Positions 23,625 to 35,400 of a DNA stretch of 64,000 bases are shown here, in pieces (the stretch's first letter is position 1; each line of letters begins with the position of its first letter). The notes under the pieces were generated by a model, which did no database searches, had not been told where the DNA came from, and was given only the letters and a program-made list of their open reading frames with translations. The position numbers and the translations under genes are program-made. This DNA comes from Sporothrix humicola (lineage: Eukaryota; Ascomycota; Sordariomycetes; Ophiostomatales; Ophiostomataceae). The stretch spans positions 248,001 through 312,000 of the forward strand of contig WNYE01000017.1 in assembly GCA_021396245.1 (NCBI GenBank). Reading direction: 5' to 3'.

Positions 23625-25592
23625 TTAGTCGTCCTTTTTGCCCTTCCGACCACGGATGGATCCTTCGCTGTCCGCGCGCCAACCAGTCGACACATTTGGC
23701 CGCGTTGCAGCTTGTCTAGAGCTCCCTGCGCCGCCATCTTCACGAGGTCCGTCCTCCAGCTCAATCAGGTCGCCAAGCGTCTCCTCCAGCTGGCGACCGA
23801 TCCGCCCAGCAAACGACGTCGATGGGGTCCCAGAGCCAGCAGCACCCGAGCCTGGCGTACCGGGCCGCTTGGCAAACGCGCCGCGCAGCCACGTCTCGAT
23901 TGACGCGGCTGCTTTGTCGAGGCCGCTGTCGTTTGTTGCATTGAGGGCTGTCGATGCCGTGTCGCGGCCGTCCTCAAACGAGCTCTCGACAATGCCAGGG
24001 CCGGTGCGCTGCTGTTCGTCGCTGAACCCAAAATGAGCCGTCTCTGAACCCATGACGGACATGGACGGGAGTGTCTCAATGTTGAGGCCCGGCAGGTGCT
24101 TGGTGGTCCACTTGTTGAGCGAGTCACGGGCCGGGCCGGGAGCGCGCACGCTCTTGCTCATAGAGCCGACACCGCCAGGACGGCGCATCCACTCGGGGCG
24201 GGGGTCGACGGGCGTGTTGGTGTTGCTGCCCATGCGGCCATGGCGCGAAGGAGATGACGACATGGGCGACGTTCCCAGGGCTGCACGGTTACCGAGCAAA
24301 CTAGGCCGGCGTGAGCTGCGGTTGGGGCTGTCCGCGAGCGGGCGTTCTGGAAGGGAGGCGTTGCTGAGAGAGATGTCGAGGGAGGCGCGGGGTGTGGACA
24401 CGGACGACACAGAGCCGCGAATGCTCTTCTTCCGCCGCGGTGGGAAGTAGCCAAACGTCGTTCTAGACATGCGGACAATCTCGACGGGGTTGGGGCTCGA
24501 GTCGAGGCGCACCCAGCGTACATGGGTCCATGGCGGCTCGGCCGCTGCAGTTGATGTGGTTGCAGAAGCGGCGTCATCTGCCGCCGCTGACTTGAGGGTT
24601 GACGTTCGGTTGGGCGAGCCAAAGTAGTCGCCGTTGCTCATGCCATTGGACATGCCGTTCGTTGTCCCCGTCTTTGATCCAGATGCAGAAGCTGGCACAC
24701 TGCGAGGGGTGGGCGTCGACGCCATCAGGTCTACACCCTGCGGAAACAGGGACGGGTCGTCGCATGGCCGGCCCTTGACCTCGCACGCGTCAACAGGCAA
24801 AGCAACCCATTTGCGGATCTGGATGTTGTCGCGCGACCAGAGGCCATTCGCTTTTCGGAAAGCATCCTCGTTACATCTATACTTAAGAATGATGCCAAAG
24901 TACGTGTCAGTGGCCTGCACGCGGTGGATGTAGGCGAGGCAGTCCTCGACTTCTTGTTGTGCAGCAGCTTCGGCGGCCGCGCTCCTCAAGTTCTCGTCCG
25001 AGTTGCGGCGCTTGTACTTGCCCCGCACATCGAGGCCACCATTAACACCCGGGTGGCTCTCGAGGACGCTGGCCGTCTTGCGCGCCTTGAGCTCGGCTTC
25101 ACGCGCAGCAACCTGGCCCGCCGCGACATCTTCGATGCGGGGCCGTGGGGAGCCAAGAGTGGAAGATGAGGAGGAGGTCTTGTCTGGTGGCACGGGTCCC
25201 CATGCCGCAGGCAGCTTCCGTGAGGAGTTGCGCACTTGTGATGGTCGAGCGCCGGCGCTCCGGCTGCGTGATATGCTGCCATTTCCACTTCCGCCTCCAC
25301 TGCCCCCTGTCAAGAAATTTGTGGCGAGTTCTTGGATAGAGGACCAGTTAGGAACCCATGACGACGACGAAGACGAGACGGAGGATGCAGAGTGCAGGTT
25401 TGTGTACGAGCGGCTGGCAGATGTAGGGCTGAGCAGACCGCCAGTCGAAGGTCCGTCTACTGATAATAATGACGAAGATGACGCGCCGCCTGTGGAGGAG
25501 TTGGTGCTGGATGTAGCGTTTGTCCGCCGATTGCGAGCACGGATGGCCGCAGCCTCGCCGTCGGGCGCATTGATGCCCGAAGACGAGAACAT
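23625..25592 (-). CDS. LysM-domain protein without signal peptide
   Basis: A 655-aa frame from ATG 25592 (MFSSSGINAPDGE) to TAA 23625. The same frame is open upstream to 25676, but a polypyrimidine run ending in CAG just 5' of the ATG looks like an acceptor, so a leader intron is possible. One LysM-like domain lies at about residues 220-268 (YIHRVQATDTYFGIILKYRC..., KANGLWSRDNIQIRKWVALP). Flanks are Ser-, Pro- and Gly-rich and probably disordered. There is no signal peptide or TM, so this is unlike secreted chitin-binding LysM effectors. It fits the conserved intracellular fungal LysM proteins of unknown role. The C-terminal half holds RRKKSIRGSVSS-type basic/Ser motifs that look like phosphorylation sites. 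Confident as a gene; function unknown. Confidence 0.85.
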   Translation of the reverse strand: MFSSSGINAPDGEAAAIRARNRRTNATSSTNSSTGGASSSSLLSVDGPSTGGLLSPTSASRSYTNLHSASSVSSSSSSWVPNWSSIQELATNFLTGGSGGGSGNGSISRSRSAGARPSQVRNSSRKLPAAWGPVPPDKTSSSSSTLGSPRPRIEDVAAGQVAAREAELKARKTASVLESHPGVNGGLDVRGKYKRRNSDENLRSAAAEAAAQQEVEDCLAYIHRVQATDTYFGIILKYRCNEDAFRKANGLWSRDNIQIRKWVALPVDACEVKGRPCDDPSLFPQGVDLMASTPTPRSVPASASGSKTGTTNGMSNGMSNGDYFGSPNRTSTLKSAAADDAASATTSTAAAEPPWTHVRWVRLDSSPNPVEIVRMSRTTFGYFPPRRKKSIRGSVSSVSTPRASLDISLSNASLPERPLADSPNRSSRRPSLLGNRAALGTSPMSSSPSRHGRMGSNTNTPVDPRPEWMRRPGGVGSMSKSVRAPGPARDSLNKWTTKHLPGLNIETLPSMSVMGSETAHFGFSDEQQRTGPGIVESSFEDGRDTASTALNATNDSGLDKAAASIETWLRGAFAKRPGTPGSGAAGSGTPSTSFAGRIGRQLEETLGDLIELEDGPREDGGAGSSRQAATRPNVSTGWRADSEGSIRGRKGKKDD

Positions 25593-27157
25593 TGGCAGTG
25601 TCGGGGTCGGAATCGAGGATGCGACAATGCTGAAAGAGAAAAGGGGACGATCCCGAGTCTCTTTCCCCGTTCTCAATCAGGGAATTCTCGCCGGAATCTC
25701 AATCTCAGATTGGGCACAGCTTTAGCAAAGGACCCGTCATCTGGACCGATTGCGCGTGTTGATGGACGGTGATCGTTTATCGTGACGGGGCGATCGTGTT
25801 CGTGATGTCGTCAATAATCGACACAAGGGAGGGTCCGACCGTGACGAATCTCGGGAGGTCGGTTCGCTGCCGACACGAGGACGGGATTCGGAGTGTATGG
25901 AATATGTAGGCAAAGAATGGTATGGCCTTATCAATGGCGTCTGAAGGCTGTCCTCGGCCGGAACGATGCGTGGTGTCGTCGAGGGGTTATCAACCGTTGA
26001 GCCGTTAAAGGAGATGGGCGAAGTGTCGAAGCTAGGGAGACTATTACGACAGCTGGCAGCTCCTGGAGGGCGCGGTCGGCGTGTCGAAATGAACAGAGTT
26101 CCACGATTGCTGCTTTTCAATGTACCCCTACTAAATGCGGTCGGGTGTCGGCTGGGAATCGTTGGCAAGGTCGAAATGTCGAGGTTGGTTGAAAAGGGGG
26201 GGAATCTGACAAAAAGTGGTCGTTGAAAGCTGGTGATAGCGAAGAGCGGGCTGACAGACAGACACAGGTTGCACTTGCCAGTTGGACATCGCACTAGAAA
26301 CTAGAAACTGGAACGGACTTTGCTGGAAAGAGCGACCTGCAATTGCCATTGCCCCTGCCGTAATACTAGCACTAATATTACTGGCCGACGGCTGGTAACG
26401 GCGCTGACGCCAGAAGCAGCCAAAATGCTGGAAACGTGCTTGTTCCGACTGGCCTGGGGCCTGTCTGCGCGCCATGCATCCCTAGAGGGCTGGTCATTGG
26501 CAGCACACGGCACTGCCTCAGGAGGCAGGCACCACTTTAATTCCTACGCGTGGAGGCACAGCGATATCCTCTTTTAGCACATGCGCGCCTTGGAAATACG
26601 AGCTTATGAGAAGGCACGACTGTCCCTCACCTTCTTATCAAAACAATTTTACACGCAAATGTCGGCAGCTAAATCTTGACTTTTGCTTGTTTTTATAATG
26701 TCCTTTTCTATCACAAAAGCTCACTTGGCTGTCTTGCTCACTGTTACGCACATTCGCTTCGTTCTCTGACTTGGTCGCATTACTGTGTTGATCCTGAAAA
26801 GCTATATGTGGCCTGTGATCCCGTCGTGTCTATCGTCTATCCCAAAATGTATCCAAAACGAGGAAAAGAAACAAACGAAAAGAAAACAAATATGAAAACA
26901 AATTCACACATCCAAAGCAACGATTCCAAAAATGCTAAAAAAGACACGCTGTCGCCCAGTATCCCAAACACCCAAATTGCGCCAAGTAAATTCTGTCCTC
27001 GGCGTGTCAAGGTCCAGGAACCCGCCGCCGAAAACCAGCAATAAATTTGTAAGAGAAACGAAGCCCCGAAATCCAACACAAAAAGTCCAAGACTCGTCGA
27101 ATGCCGACTCCACATCGTCTGTGGAATTCTGAACGACTGTCCCTTGTGCCTTCATAT
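25593..27157. other. 1.5-kb spacer upstream of the LysM gene
   Basis: Leader and promoter of the minus-strand LysM gene on the left; AT-rich 3' region of the unknown membrane-protein gene on the right (about 26830-27060 is A-rich on the plus strand). No gene is supported; the short frames on both strands match nothing I recognise. Confidence 0.45.
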
Positions 27158-28293
27158 TCAACCCCTCCCCTGGGTTTGTCCTCGAGCAACGTCAAACACG
27201 GCTTCGCGGAACCCTGCTACGACGCCGTTGGTCAGGTACACGGTGCCGTCATCCAAGGCCCGTCCCACGCTGCCGTCGCCCATGCTGCACACGGTGACGT
27301 ACAGTTCCACCGAGTTACGGTACAGCATGAGGGCCAATGCCGTCACGCAGCTCAGCACGGCCTCGGGAACGTGGTACTTGCGCTCCATTTCAATGGCCCA
27401 GCGGCCCAGGTTGACAAGAATCGGAATCAGAAGGAGAATGAGGGCATAGATTTTGGTGACGAGCCAGTGCGTGGCAATGTGCGGCAGCGAGCGCTGCTTG
27501 TTGTACTGCTTGTATGCTAGGGGGATGCCAGCTGACCCGTACAGTCCATATTGTTGTTGCTGTTGCTGGAGCTGCTCGGCAGTCAGTCCCGGTACCGGCC
27601 CGGGAAACTGGAACTCGTTGACAGTCACCAGGCCCTCGGGTGCAGCACTCCGGAGCTGGCTGAGCTCGGCTACTTGCAGGTCGTTGGGCAGTCCGCGCAG
27701 CAGATGGGCAAGGCCCTCGACATAGATTTGACGCTCGAGTTCGGGGAGACGGTCGGGATCGCCTGCTTCACGCAGTGCGTTTTGCAGATTCCGAAAGCCT
27801 GAGATGTCAGCATGACAGTTATAGCGTCTTTTGTCTGTCGTGGCCGCCACTTACCATTTTGTGCATATTTCCAGTTGACGTCCGACACGGGCGCTTCGAC
27901 GACGGGGCCTTGACGCGATTTGGACGCCAACACCAGGCCCATATCGCCATCTTTGGCACTTCCTCGCCGGCTGCTTGGCCCTGCCGATGTGGATGGTCGA
28001 GACGGCGGTGGTGAAGACGCGGTTGATGAGGCGAGTGAGGCTGCGGCGGTCGAGAGATCGGGTGATAATGGGATTGATGGAGCGTCGTCTGATATCAGTG
28101 TCGAAGTCGACTCGGAGCGGAAGAACATGCCCTGCATGCTGACTGTCCGCCTTAACGACGGGATCTTGGGGATGCGCGATTGGATCGACGCGGGCAGCGC
28201 CGCAATCAGAAGTGACGACATGTCGTCTGTATTCTGAGTGGGCGGAGAAGAAGAGGGAGACGAGGAAGAAGATGTGGCGGGTGACGGAACCAT
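27158..28293 (-). CDS. Conserved fungal membrane protein, function unknown
   Basis: Two exons (28293-27855 and 27798-27158, 56-nt GT-AG intron) encode 359 aa. The junction reads WKYAQN-GFRNLQNA. The N-terminal 120 residues are Ser/Pro/Thr-rich and disordered. The core motif WKYAQNGFRNLQNALREA...IYVEGLAHLLRGLPNDL is familiar to me as a conserved ascomycete arrangement without an assigned role. Two hydrophobic segments follow at about residues 256-282 and 291-306, so the C-terminus is probably a membrane hairpin. A Gln run lies in the linker just before it. The ATG (28293) is the first in frame giving MVPSPATSSSSS; upstream sequence is CT-rich on the minus strand. No pathway can be inferred from its neighbours. 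Confidence 0.82.
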
Positions 28294-29676
28294 AATATCG
28301 TGGGGAAGAAGCGATAAGTGTTGATAAGTCGGTAGTATATGGTGATAGATGGCGATAAGATAGAGGGACAATTGAGGGATCGAAGAGTCGGGATGGGATG
28401 AAAATCCAGGAGTAATGATATCGAGCAATTGATAAGTCAAAGATCGGGAATTGAGAGTCGAAAATCAGGTAACCGAAGATATCCAAAAAGAACCGAAGAA
28501 AGTACTCGGGAGATCACCACAAAGAGAAAACTGAGATGCGGTGCGTGGCGTCACAACGGCTTTCTCAGCGGTTTTCGATAAATAAAAAGAAAAGTCTGAG
28601 AAGAAAAGAAAAGAAAAACAATGGCTCAGACAAGTGAAACAAAACAAAGCAGAGGTTCGAAATTCCCAACAGCGCTGCCAATCAGGCCATGGCGGAGACT
28701 GGATTCCATTGACGAAAATAGAGGACAACAGAAGACAAGGCGAGACACGGAGAGGGAGAGAGGGACAAGACGGAAGAAAAAGGCACGAAAAGCAAAAAGA
28801 ACGAAGAGAATGAAGGGAGGCCAGAAATGTTATCTTTTGTTCGTCTAGGTTCCGATAAACTTTCTTCAGAAGGGACAAAGGGCATTGGTTCCTGCCCTGA
28901 GAGCCGCCCTGAACCGTTACAGGAGGGGCGCAGGGCCTGTCGAGCATGTGAAAATGGAGTGGGGCCACATGTATCTCGCGTCGATTAGTCATGCAATACG
29001 ACATCAAAACGCCATTCGCTATCATTACACGTGCTGGATCCGGGATTACACCGTCAAAGAATGGCTGCAGCTGTCGAAGTGTCAGAGACACGAGGCACAA
29101 CGGGAGACATCCAGTGGTGACAGGCTATCAAGATATGTCGTACTCCATAAAGATAGGCAAAACAAGAGTGTATATTCGGAAGCGGAGAGGATAAGAGAGA
29201 CTATGCAAGCCAAATATAAGAGGAAACGACAAGAAGAAAGTAACCGAATATATAAATAAATAAAAAGTCGAGATGGTTCGTCCTGTCCACTAGGATAGGC
29301 AGGTAAAAGAGCAGGGCATGTAAAAAAGAGCGAACCGGAAACAAAAAGAAAGCGTTAGCCCAAAGAATGCCCAAAATGCAAGAGTCCCCCAAGACACCTA
29401 TGAAAAGTCTCTTGTCCTCTAACTTTTTTGTGTTCGTCGCCCCAACCCAAGCAAAACAAAATTGCAGTCTATATGTACAGTATGAAAAAGGTATCACCCG
29501 GCCGCTCGCAAGAAAAACCCCCCATCAACAGCCAAGTCAAGTGGACAAAATAGTCGTACATGGGCCACATCAAGACCGTCCTCATTAGATTTGATGGATG
29601 GTCTGTGGCTCCCGTGAAAAATGGTCATTAACATCCTCGCGCATCCCCAGTGTCATGTTATCCGAGCAATGATGCT
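28294..29676. other. Spacer between unknown membrane-protein gene and helicase 3' end
   Basis: Purine-rich on the plus strand (CT-rich on the minus strand) around 28560-28830, fitting the promoter and leader of the minus-strand gene. The stretch 29200-29670 is the helicase 3' region. No gene recognised. Confidence 0.45.
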
Positions 29677-31853
29677 CTAGTAGCGGGAGGCGCTGCGGTT
29701 GCCGCCAAAGCCACCACGGTCACCACGGTTGCCATGGTCCCGGTTGAAACCACCACGGTTGCCGCCGTGACCACCGCGGTCGCCGCCACGGCCGCCACCG
29801 TAACTACCACGGTCGCCGCCACGGCCGCCGCCATAACTGCCACGGTTACCGTCACGGTTGCCACCGCTGAAGCCGTTGCCAATAGCGTTGGACGCAAACT
29901 TGCGCTCGAAATCATCCTGGAAGCCAAAGGAGCGGCCTGAGCCACCCCCTCCAGAGCCGAAAGAGCTGTTGCCCATAGACCTGTCCGGTTGAGTGAGATT
30001 GAGACCCCGAATTCTCGACAGACCCCGGTTTGCGGCGACCCTCGGGCTGATGTATGGCGGCTGCTCGAGGCCCCAGCCGCGAATCGCCCAGTCGTTGATC
30101 TTGTCACATCTCGTCTGCATGTCGATGCCATTGGATGGGCCGCCAAGGAAGGACAGGTATGTGTCGTTCTTGAGTTGTCTGTCCACCCGGTTGACCAGCT
30201 GTTGGATCACCTTGAACTGTTCCGGAGCATTCTCGACATCGTTGGCGGACTTCAGCTCATAATCGGCTGTGGCAAATCCAGACACCGGCTTGAGGGGCAG
30301 ACCCTTGAGCATCTGGCGAGTGACATACGCCTCGTCCTCGGTGCCAATCACCCAGCCCTGGCCGCTCTTCTCGGCACGGCCCGTGCGACCAAGACGGTGG
30401 ACGTACTGCTCCCGGTCTGGGGGACAGGTGAGCTGGATGACGTGCGTCACGTTGGGGAAGTCCATGCCGCGCGCCGTCACGTCCGACGAGAAGAGAATGG
30501 CGCTGCGCGAGGTGCGGAAGCTGTCGGCGGCATTGGTGCGCTGGCCTTGGGTCAGTTTCGAGTGGATCTGGTACCGTTTCGGCAGACGGGTGGCCGACTC
30601 CCGGTCGTCAAGGCCGTTGAAGACTTGGTACGTCATCTGCACCATGTTGGTAGTCGGCAAAAAGACAATCGCCTTGAAGGGCATGCCGTCGCCGTCGGGC
30701 GCGTTGGCGGCGGCCACCTCCTTCTGCAACAGCTCCAGCAGCGTCGGGTAGAGGTTCGTGTAGCTCTTGATGGTGAGCATGTGCTGCGGCACGCGCTCGT
30801 GCGTCAGGACGTCGTTGGGGTTGATCGTCTGCACAAACTCAAAGTTATTCTTGTCGACGTAGGCACGCGCCAGCGACACCAGGTTCTGCGGCACCGTGGC
30901 CGAGAACATCAGCGTCTGTCGCGGCACCTGTGAGCGGTTCGGCAGGTAATTGAGGATCTCGCGCAGCTCGCGGTCGAAACCCACATCCAGCATACGGTCG
31001 GCCTCGTCCAGCACCAGCGCACCCAGTTTGGGGGCAGCAATGCCGTCGCCGGACGACAGCAGGTCATTGAGACGGCCGGGCGTCGCCACCAGCAGGTGGC
31101 AGCCCTCTCTCAAAGTCTTGTACAGCATCTGTCTTCTCTGAGTACCACCGACAGCCGTCTGCACGACTATGCCAGTGCCCCGCACGAGTCTGCGGGCCTC
31201 CTCGCCGATCTGCTCTGCCAGCTCGCGCGTCGGCGACATAATAATGGCGCGAACATCGCCGGCGTTAGCCCGGTGGAAGCCACGTGTGGCAAGGTGAGGC
31301 TGGTCGTTGATAATGCGCTGGATAACGGGAATTAAAAAGGCAAGCGTCTTGCCCGTACCGGTCTTGGCCTGTGCGACCCTGTATTAACGTGTTAGTGAGA
31401 GAAAGAGCTTTGGGGGGGCGGTAGCACCCAAACCGTCAAACGGCACAAAGGAAAAAAGAGGCCAACTTACATGTCTCTGCCATCGAGGGCAGGTGTGATC
31501 GTCTTAGACTGGACCGGCGTCATATTTTCGTACTTCATGCCCTCCGTGATCGACCGGACAAGGTTTTCGTGAATGCCAATGTCCGCCAGTTCAGAGAACT
31601 TTGTGAGCAGGCCATTCGACGACGAATCATCGACATCCTGGTCCCGTGTGGCCTCGGCGGTCGCAGAAGAGTAGTTGCGGGCAAAACGGGCGACTTGGGA
31701 AACAGCCGGCACAGCACGGCTCTGGAAAGACACCGTCTGGGCCAGGCCGGCAGTCCGGAGAGCCGCCGGGCGGAGGCTGGCAACGACGGAGGCGCTGGGC
31801 GCAGCGGCTGCACGAGGCACCCGGGCCGCGCGAAGAATCGCTGTCCGGAACAT
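29677..31853 (-). CDS. Mitochondrial DEAD-box RNA helicase, MSS116-like
   Basis: An ATP-dependent RNA chaperone predicted to act in mitochondria (group I/II intron splicing and RNP remodelling in yeast Mss116). Exons 31853-31471 and 31378-29677 encode 694 aa. The first 60 residues are Ala/Arg/Ser-rich without acids, a typical import presequence. Motifs in order: Q-motif region TPVQSKT, motif I AKTGTGKT (about 131-138, just after the junction), Ia-type SPTRELA, DEAD as LDEADRML (near 254), SAT as SATVP, and motif VI HRLGRTGRAE. From about residue 600 the tail is Gly/Arg/Asp-rich with repeated GGGRGGDRGSY-type RGG units, which bind RNA non-specifically. Divergent from SMC2 across 622 bp. Confidence 0.93.
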
Positions 31854-32475
31854 TGTTGTCGAAAAGGTCGACGAGAGTATCGGGAATGGGAAAAGAATCA
31901 GTCGGGATTTGCGATTGAGTCGAAATACCGATAAAAAAAAGAAATTGAAACGGGTTGCACAACAAACAGCAGTTCAATCCGACAGGGCGAGATTGATGTT
32001 TGATGGATGGCGATGGCAATGCCAGAAAACAGAAGAGAAAAAAAAGTTTGGGAGAAAATGAGTGGAACAGCAATGGGACGATACCAGTACCGCCAATCTG
32101 GACCTTCTCAGAAAATTTTCTGGGCGGCAATCTGTATTATCGATAAGGAGACAGGACCCACAACGCTTGAACTCCCACGGCTAATAAAGCGCGCTAGGAA
32201 CAATCGGTGCGCTATGTCACGTGCCATTATCTGCCTTATGTAATCTTTATTTTGGTGCCAGTCGCAGTTGCCCCAGCTACAATCCGCGTGTTTGCAAACA
32301 CGCGTTCCCCGCGCCTGCCAATTGGGAGCCTTGTTTACACGACTCGCTAAATTGGTGTTGACTTTGAATTTGGCTTCCCCCTCTCTTCAGCGTTGACGCC
32401 GACGACAACGACACATCACGACAGACCTCACCGGCGACACGCACGCTGAGAGCACATTCGCCACAATCCGCAACC
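31854..32475. promoter_or_regulatory. Bidirectional promoter between helicase (-) and SMC2 (+)
   Basis: A 622-bp head-to-head spacer. It contains CACGTG at 32218-32223, an exact palindrome TGTTTGCAAACA at 32289-32300, an MCB-type ACGCGT at 32300-32305 directly abutting it, and a CCAATTGG palindrome (a CCAAT box on both strands) at 32318-32325. The last three lie 150-190 bp from the SMC2 ATG. The sites are seen directly; their function is inference. Confidence 0.55.
32300..32305 (+). promoter_or_regulatory. MCB-like element ACGCGT upstream of SMC2
   Basis: A perfect MluI cell-cycle box, the MBF recognition core in yeasts, about 170 bp upstream of the SMC2 start. Cohesin and condensin genes are often G1/S-regulated, so this is a plausible site; a single hexamer is weak evidence alone. 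Confidence 0.4.
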
Positions 32476-35400
32476 ATGAGAGTAACAGAAGTCATTATCG
32501 ACGTGAGTGGCTGTTCCTAGTGAAGACGATACGAAGTATTTCGCAAGGACTCATACTAACATAATCGCGTCGCAAAACAGGGCTTCAAGTCGTATGCCGT
32601 CAGAACGGTTATTTCAGGATGGTGAGTCGAATTCATGATCTTTGAGCTTCTTGAATTGAAAATATGGGCGTTTTTGGCTAACTTGTGCGTTTTCTTACCC
32701 AGGGACGAGAGCTTCAACTCGATCACAGGCCTGAACGGCAGTGGCAAGTCCAACATTCTGGATGCCATTTGCTTCGTTTTGGGTATCACCAACATGTCGA
32801 CTGTCCGCGCGCAGAACCTGCAAGTATGTGATCTCGAGACGCCCAGATATGCGACAATGGGCTGCGGCGCAGGCTCCGTTTGCGACAACGCAACTAACTG
32901 CTTCTTTTCTCTTCAGGATCTTATTTACAAGCGCGGCCAAGCTGGCGTGACAAAAGCCAGCGTCACCATCGTCTTCGACAATCGCGACAAGAAAAAGTCA
33001 CCTATCGGCTTTGAGGAATATGCGACCATCAGCGTTACCCGCCAGATTGTGCTGGGCGGCACATCCAAGTACCTGATCAACGGCCACCGCGCGCAACAAC
33101 AGACCGTCCAGAACCTGTTCCAGTCCGTCCAGCTCAACATCAACAACCCCAACTTCCTGATTATGCAGGGCCGCATCACCAAGGTCCTCAACATGAAGGC
33201 TGTCGAAATCCTGGCCATGATTGAGGAGGCTGCCGGCACACGCATGTTCGAGGACCGGAGAGACAAAGCGCTCAAGACGATGGCGAAGAAGGAGATGAAG
33301 CTGCAGGAGATCACAGAGCTGCTGCGCGACGAAATTGAGCCGAAACTCGAAAAGCTGCGCATGGAGAAGCGCGCCTTCCTCGACTTCCAGCAAACACAAA
33401 ACGACCTCGAGCGCCTCACACGGCTCGTTGTCGCACACGACTATGTCCGCTGCCAAGAAAAGCTGCAGCAGTCGGCAGCCGACCTAGAGGCCAAGAAGCA
33501 GCGCCAGAGCGACCTCGAGGACTCCGCCGTCCGTCTCAAGAGCGAAATCTCCCACTTGGAGGAGGACGCCAACCGCATCCGCACACAACGCGAAAAGGAG
33601 ATGAAGAAGGGCGCTAAGGCACAGGCACTGGAGGAGTCTGTCAAGAAGCACTCGAACGAGCTTGTGCGTCTCGCAACCGTTATGGATCTGAAGAAGTCGA
33701 GCATGGCTGAGGAGAAGGACCGGCGGAAAGCGGGCGAGAAGAATGTCACCGAACTCGAGGCTGCGCTCAAGGACAAGACCAAGGCGCTCGAGAAGATTCG
33801 CACAAAGTTCGACGCCGCCAAGGACGATCTTGAGAAGCAGAGCCAAGAGGCCGAGACAAAGGAAGAGCTGCTCCAGACGCTGCAGACGGGTGTCGCCTCC
33901 AAGGATGGCCAAGAAAACGGCTACCAGGGCCAGCTTCAGGACGCAAGAAGCCGCGTTACGGCTGCCGTCACCGAGCAGGAACAGGCCAAGATCAAGGTCA
34001 CACATCTGGAAAAGCGCATCAAGGAGGAGGAGCCGCGGGCCAAGAAGGCCAAGGAGCAGAATGCGGGTCTCCTCAAAGACATCGAGGGTCTCAAGTCACA
34101 ATCACAGAAGCTTGAGAAGGAGCTGGGCAAGCTTGGCTTCAGCCCCGGCGCTGAGGAGGAGATGTACAAGGAGGAGTCGACCCTGCAACAGACAATCCGC
34201 GGCCTGCGTCAACAGTCCGACACGCTTAAGCGCAAGGTTGCAAACATCGACTTCAACTACTCTGACCCTGTGCCCAAGTTCGATCGGTCCAAGGTCAAGG
34301 GTCTCGTGGCCCAGCTGTTCTCGCTGGATGAGAAGCACACCAACGCTGGTACTGCCCTGGAGATCTGCGCTGGTGGCCGTCTGTACAACGTTGTTGTGGA
34401 CACGGAGGTCACTGGTACCCAGCTCCTGCAGGGGGGCAAGCTCCGCAAGAGAGTTACGATCATCCCGCTGAACAAGATCTCCGCCTTCCGCGCACAGGCC
34501 GAGACTGTTGCCACAGCCCAGAAGATTGCTCCCGGCAAGGTCAACCTGGCGCTGTCTCTTGTTGGCTACGACGACGAGGTGTCTGCAGCAATGGAGTACG
34601 TGTTTGGCAACACCCTTATCTGCGCCGATGCCGAGACGGCCAAGAAGGTCACGTTCGACCCGAACGTCCGCATGCGCAGTATCACGCTGGAGGGCGATGC
34701 CTACGATCCCTCGGGCACGCTGTCCGGTGGCAGTGCGCCGACGTCGAGCGGCGTTCTGGTGACACTCCAGAAGCTTAACGAGATTAACCGCAAGCTGAAG
34801 GAGGCCGAGGCCACCCTGGCGGATCTGCAGGCCACAATTGCCCGCGAGAAGACCAAGCTCGACCAGGCACGCCACATCAAGCGTGACCTCGATCTCAAGA
34901 CCCACGAGATCAAGCTGGCCGAGGAGCAGATCAGCGGCAACTCGTCGTCGTCCATCATCCAGGAGGTCGAGAACATGAAGGAGCAGATTGCACAGCTCAA
35001 GACCGACTCAGCCGAGGCCAAGAAGCGGCAAGCCGAGGCCAGCGCCGACGTCAAGCGCATCGAGAAAGATATGAAGGACTTTGACAACAACAAGGACGGC
35101 AAGCTTGTTGAGCTGCAGGCGGCTCTTGACAAGCTCCGGGCGCAGCTTACCAAGAACACCGCCGCCACGAAGACTCTCCAGAAGGAGCTACAGGGCGCAC
35201 AGCTTGACTCGGAGCAGGTCTCTAGCGACCTCGCAGCAGCCCGCGATCAGCTCCAAGAGATTGACTCGGCCATGAAGGCGCAGCAGGAGGAGATCAGCGA
35301 GCTCGAGAAGCAGCAGGAGTCGACCAAGGACCTGCACGACGTTGCCCAGGCACAGCTGGAGGACGAGCGGGCCAAGCTCAGCATCTACGACGACGAGCTG

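Noticed and set aside
25593..25676. Extended N-terminus of the LysM protein (28 more codons)
   Set aside because: The extension lacks a clear ATG, and contains a polypyrimidine-CAG run that looks like a splice acceptor; the ATG at 25592 was preferred.
28640..28680. tRNA B-box-like string GGTTCGAAATTCC
   Set aside because: No complementary acceptor or T stems around it and no valid cloverleaf spacing to an A box.
29700..29900. Regularly spaced GC-rich repeat looking array-like
   Set aside because: It is the RGG-coding tail of the DEAD-box helicase; units are in frame and vary as codons, so not a CRISPR or satellite.
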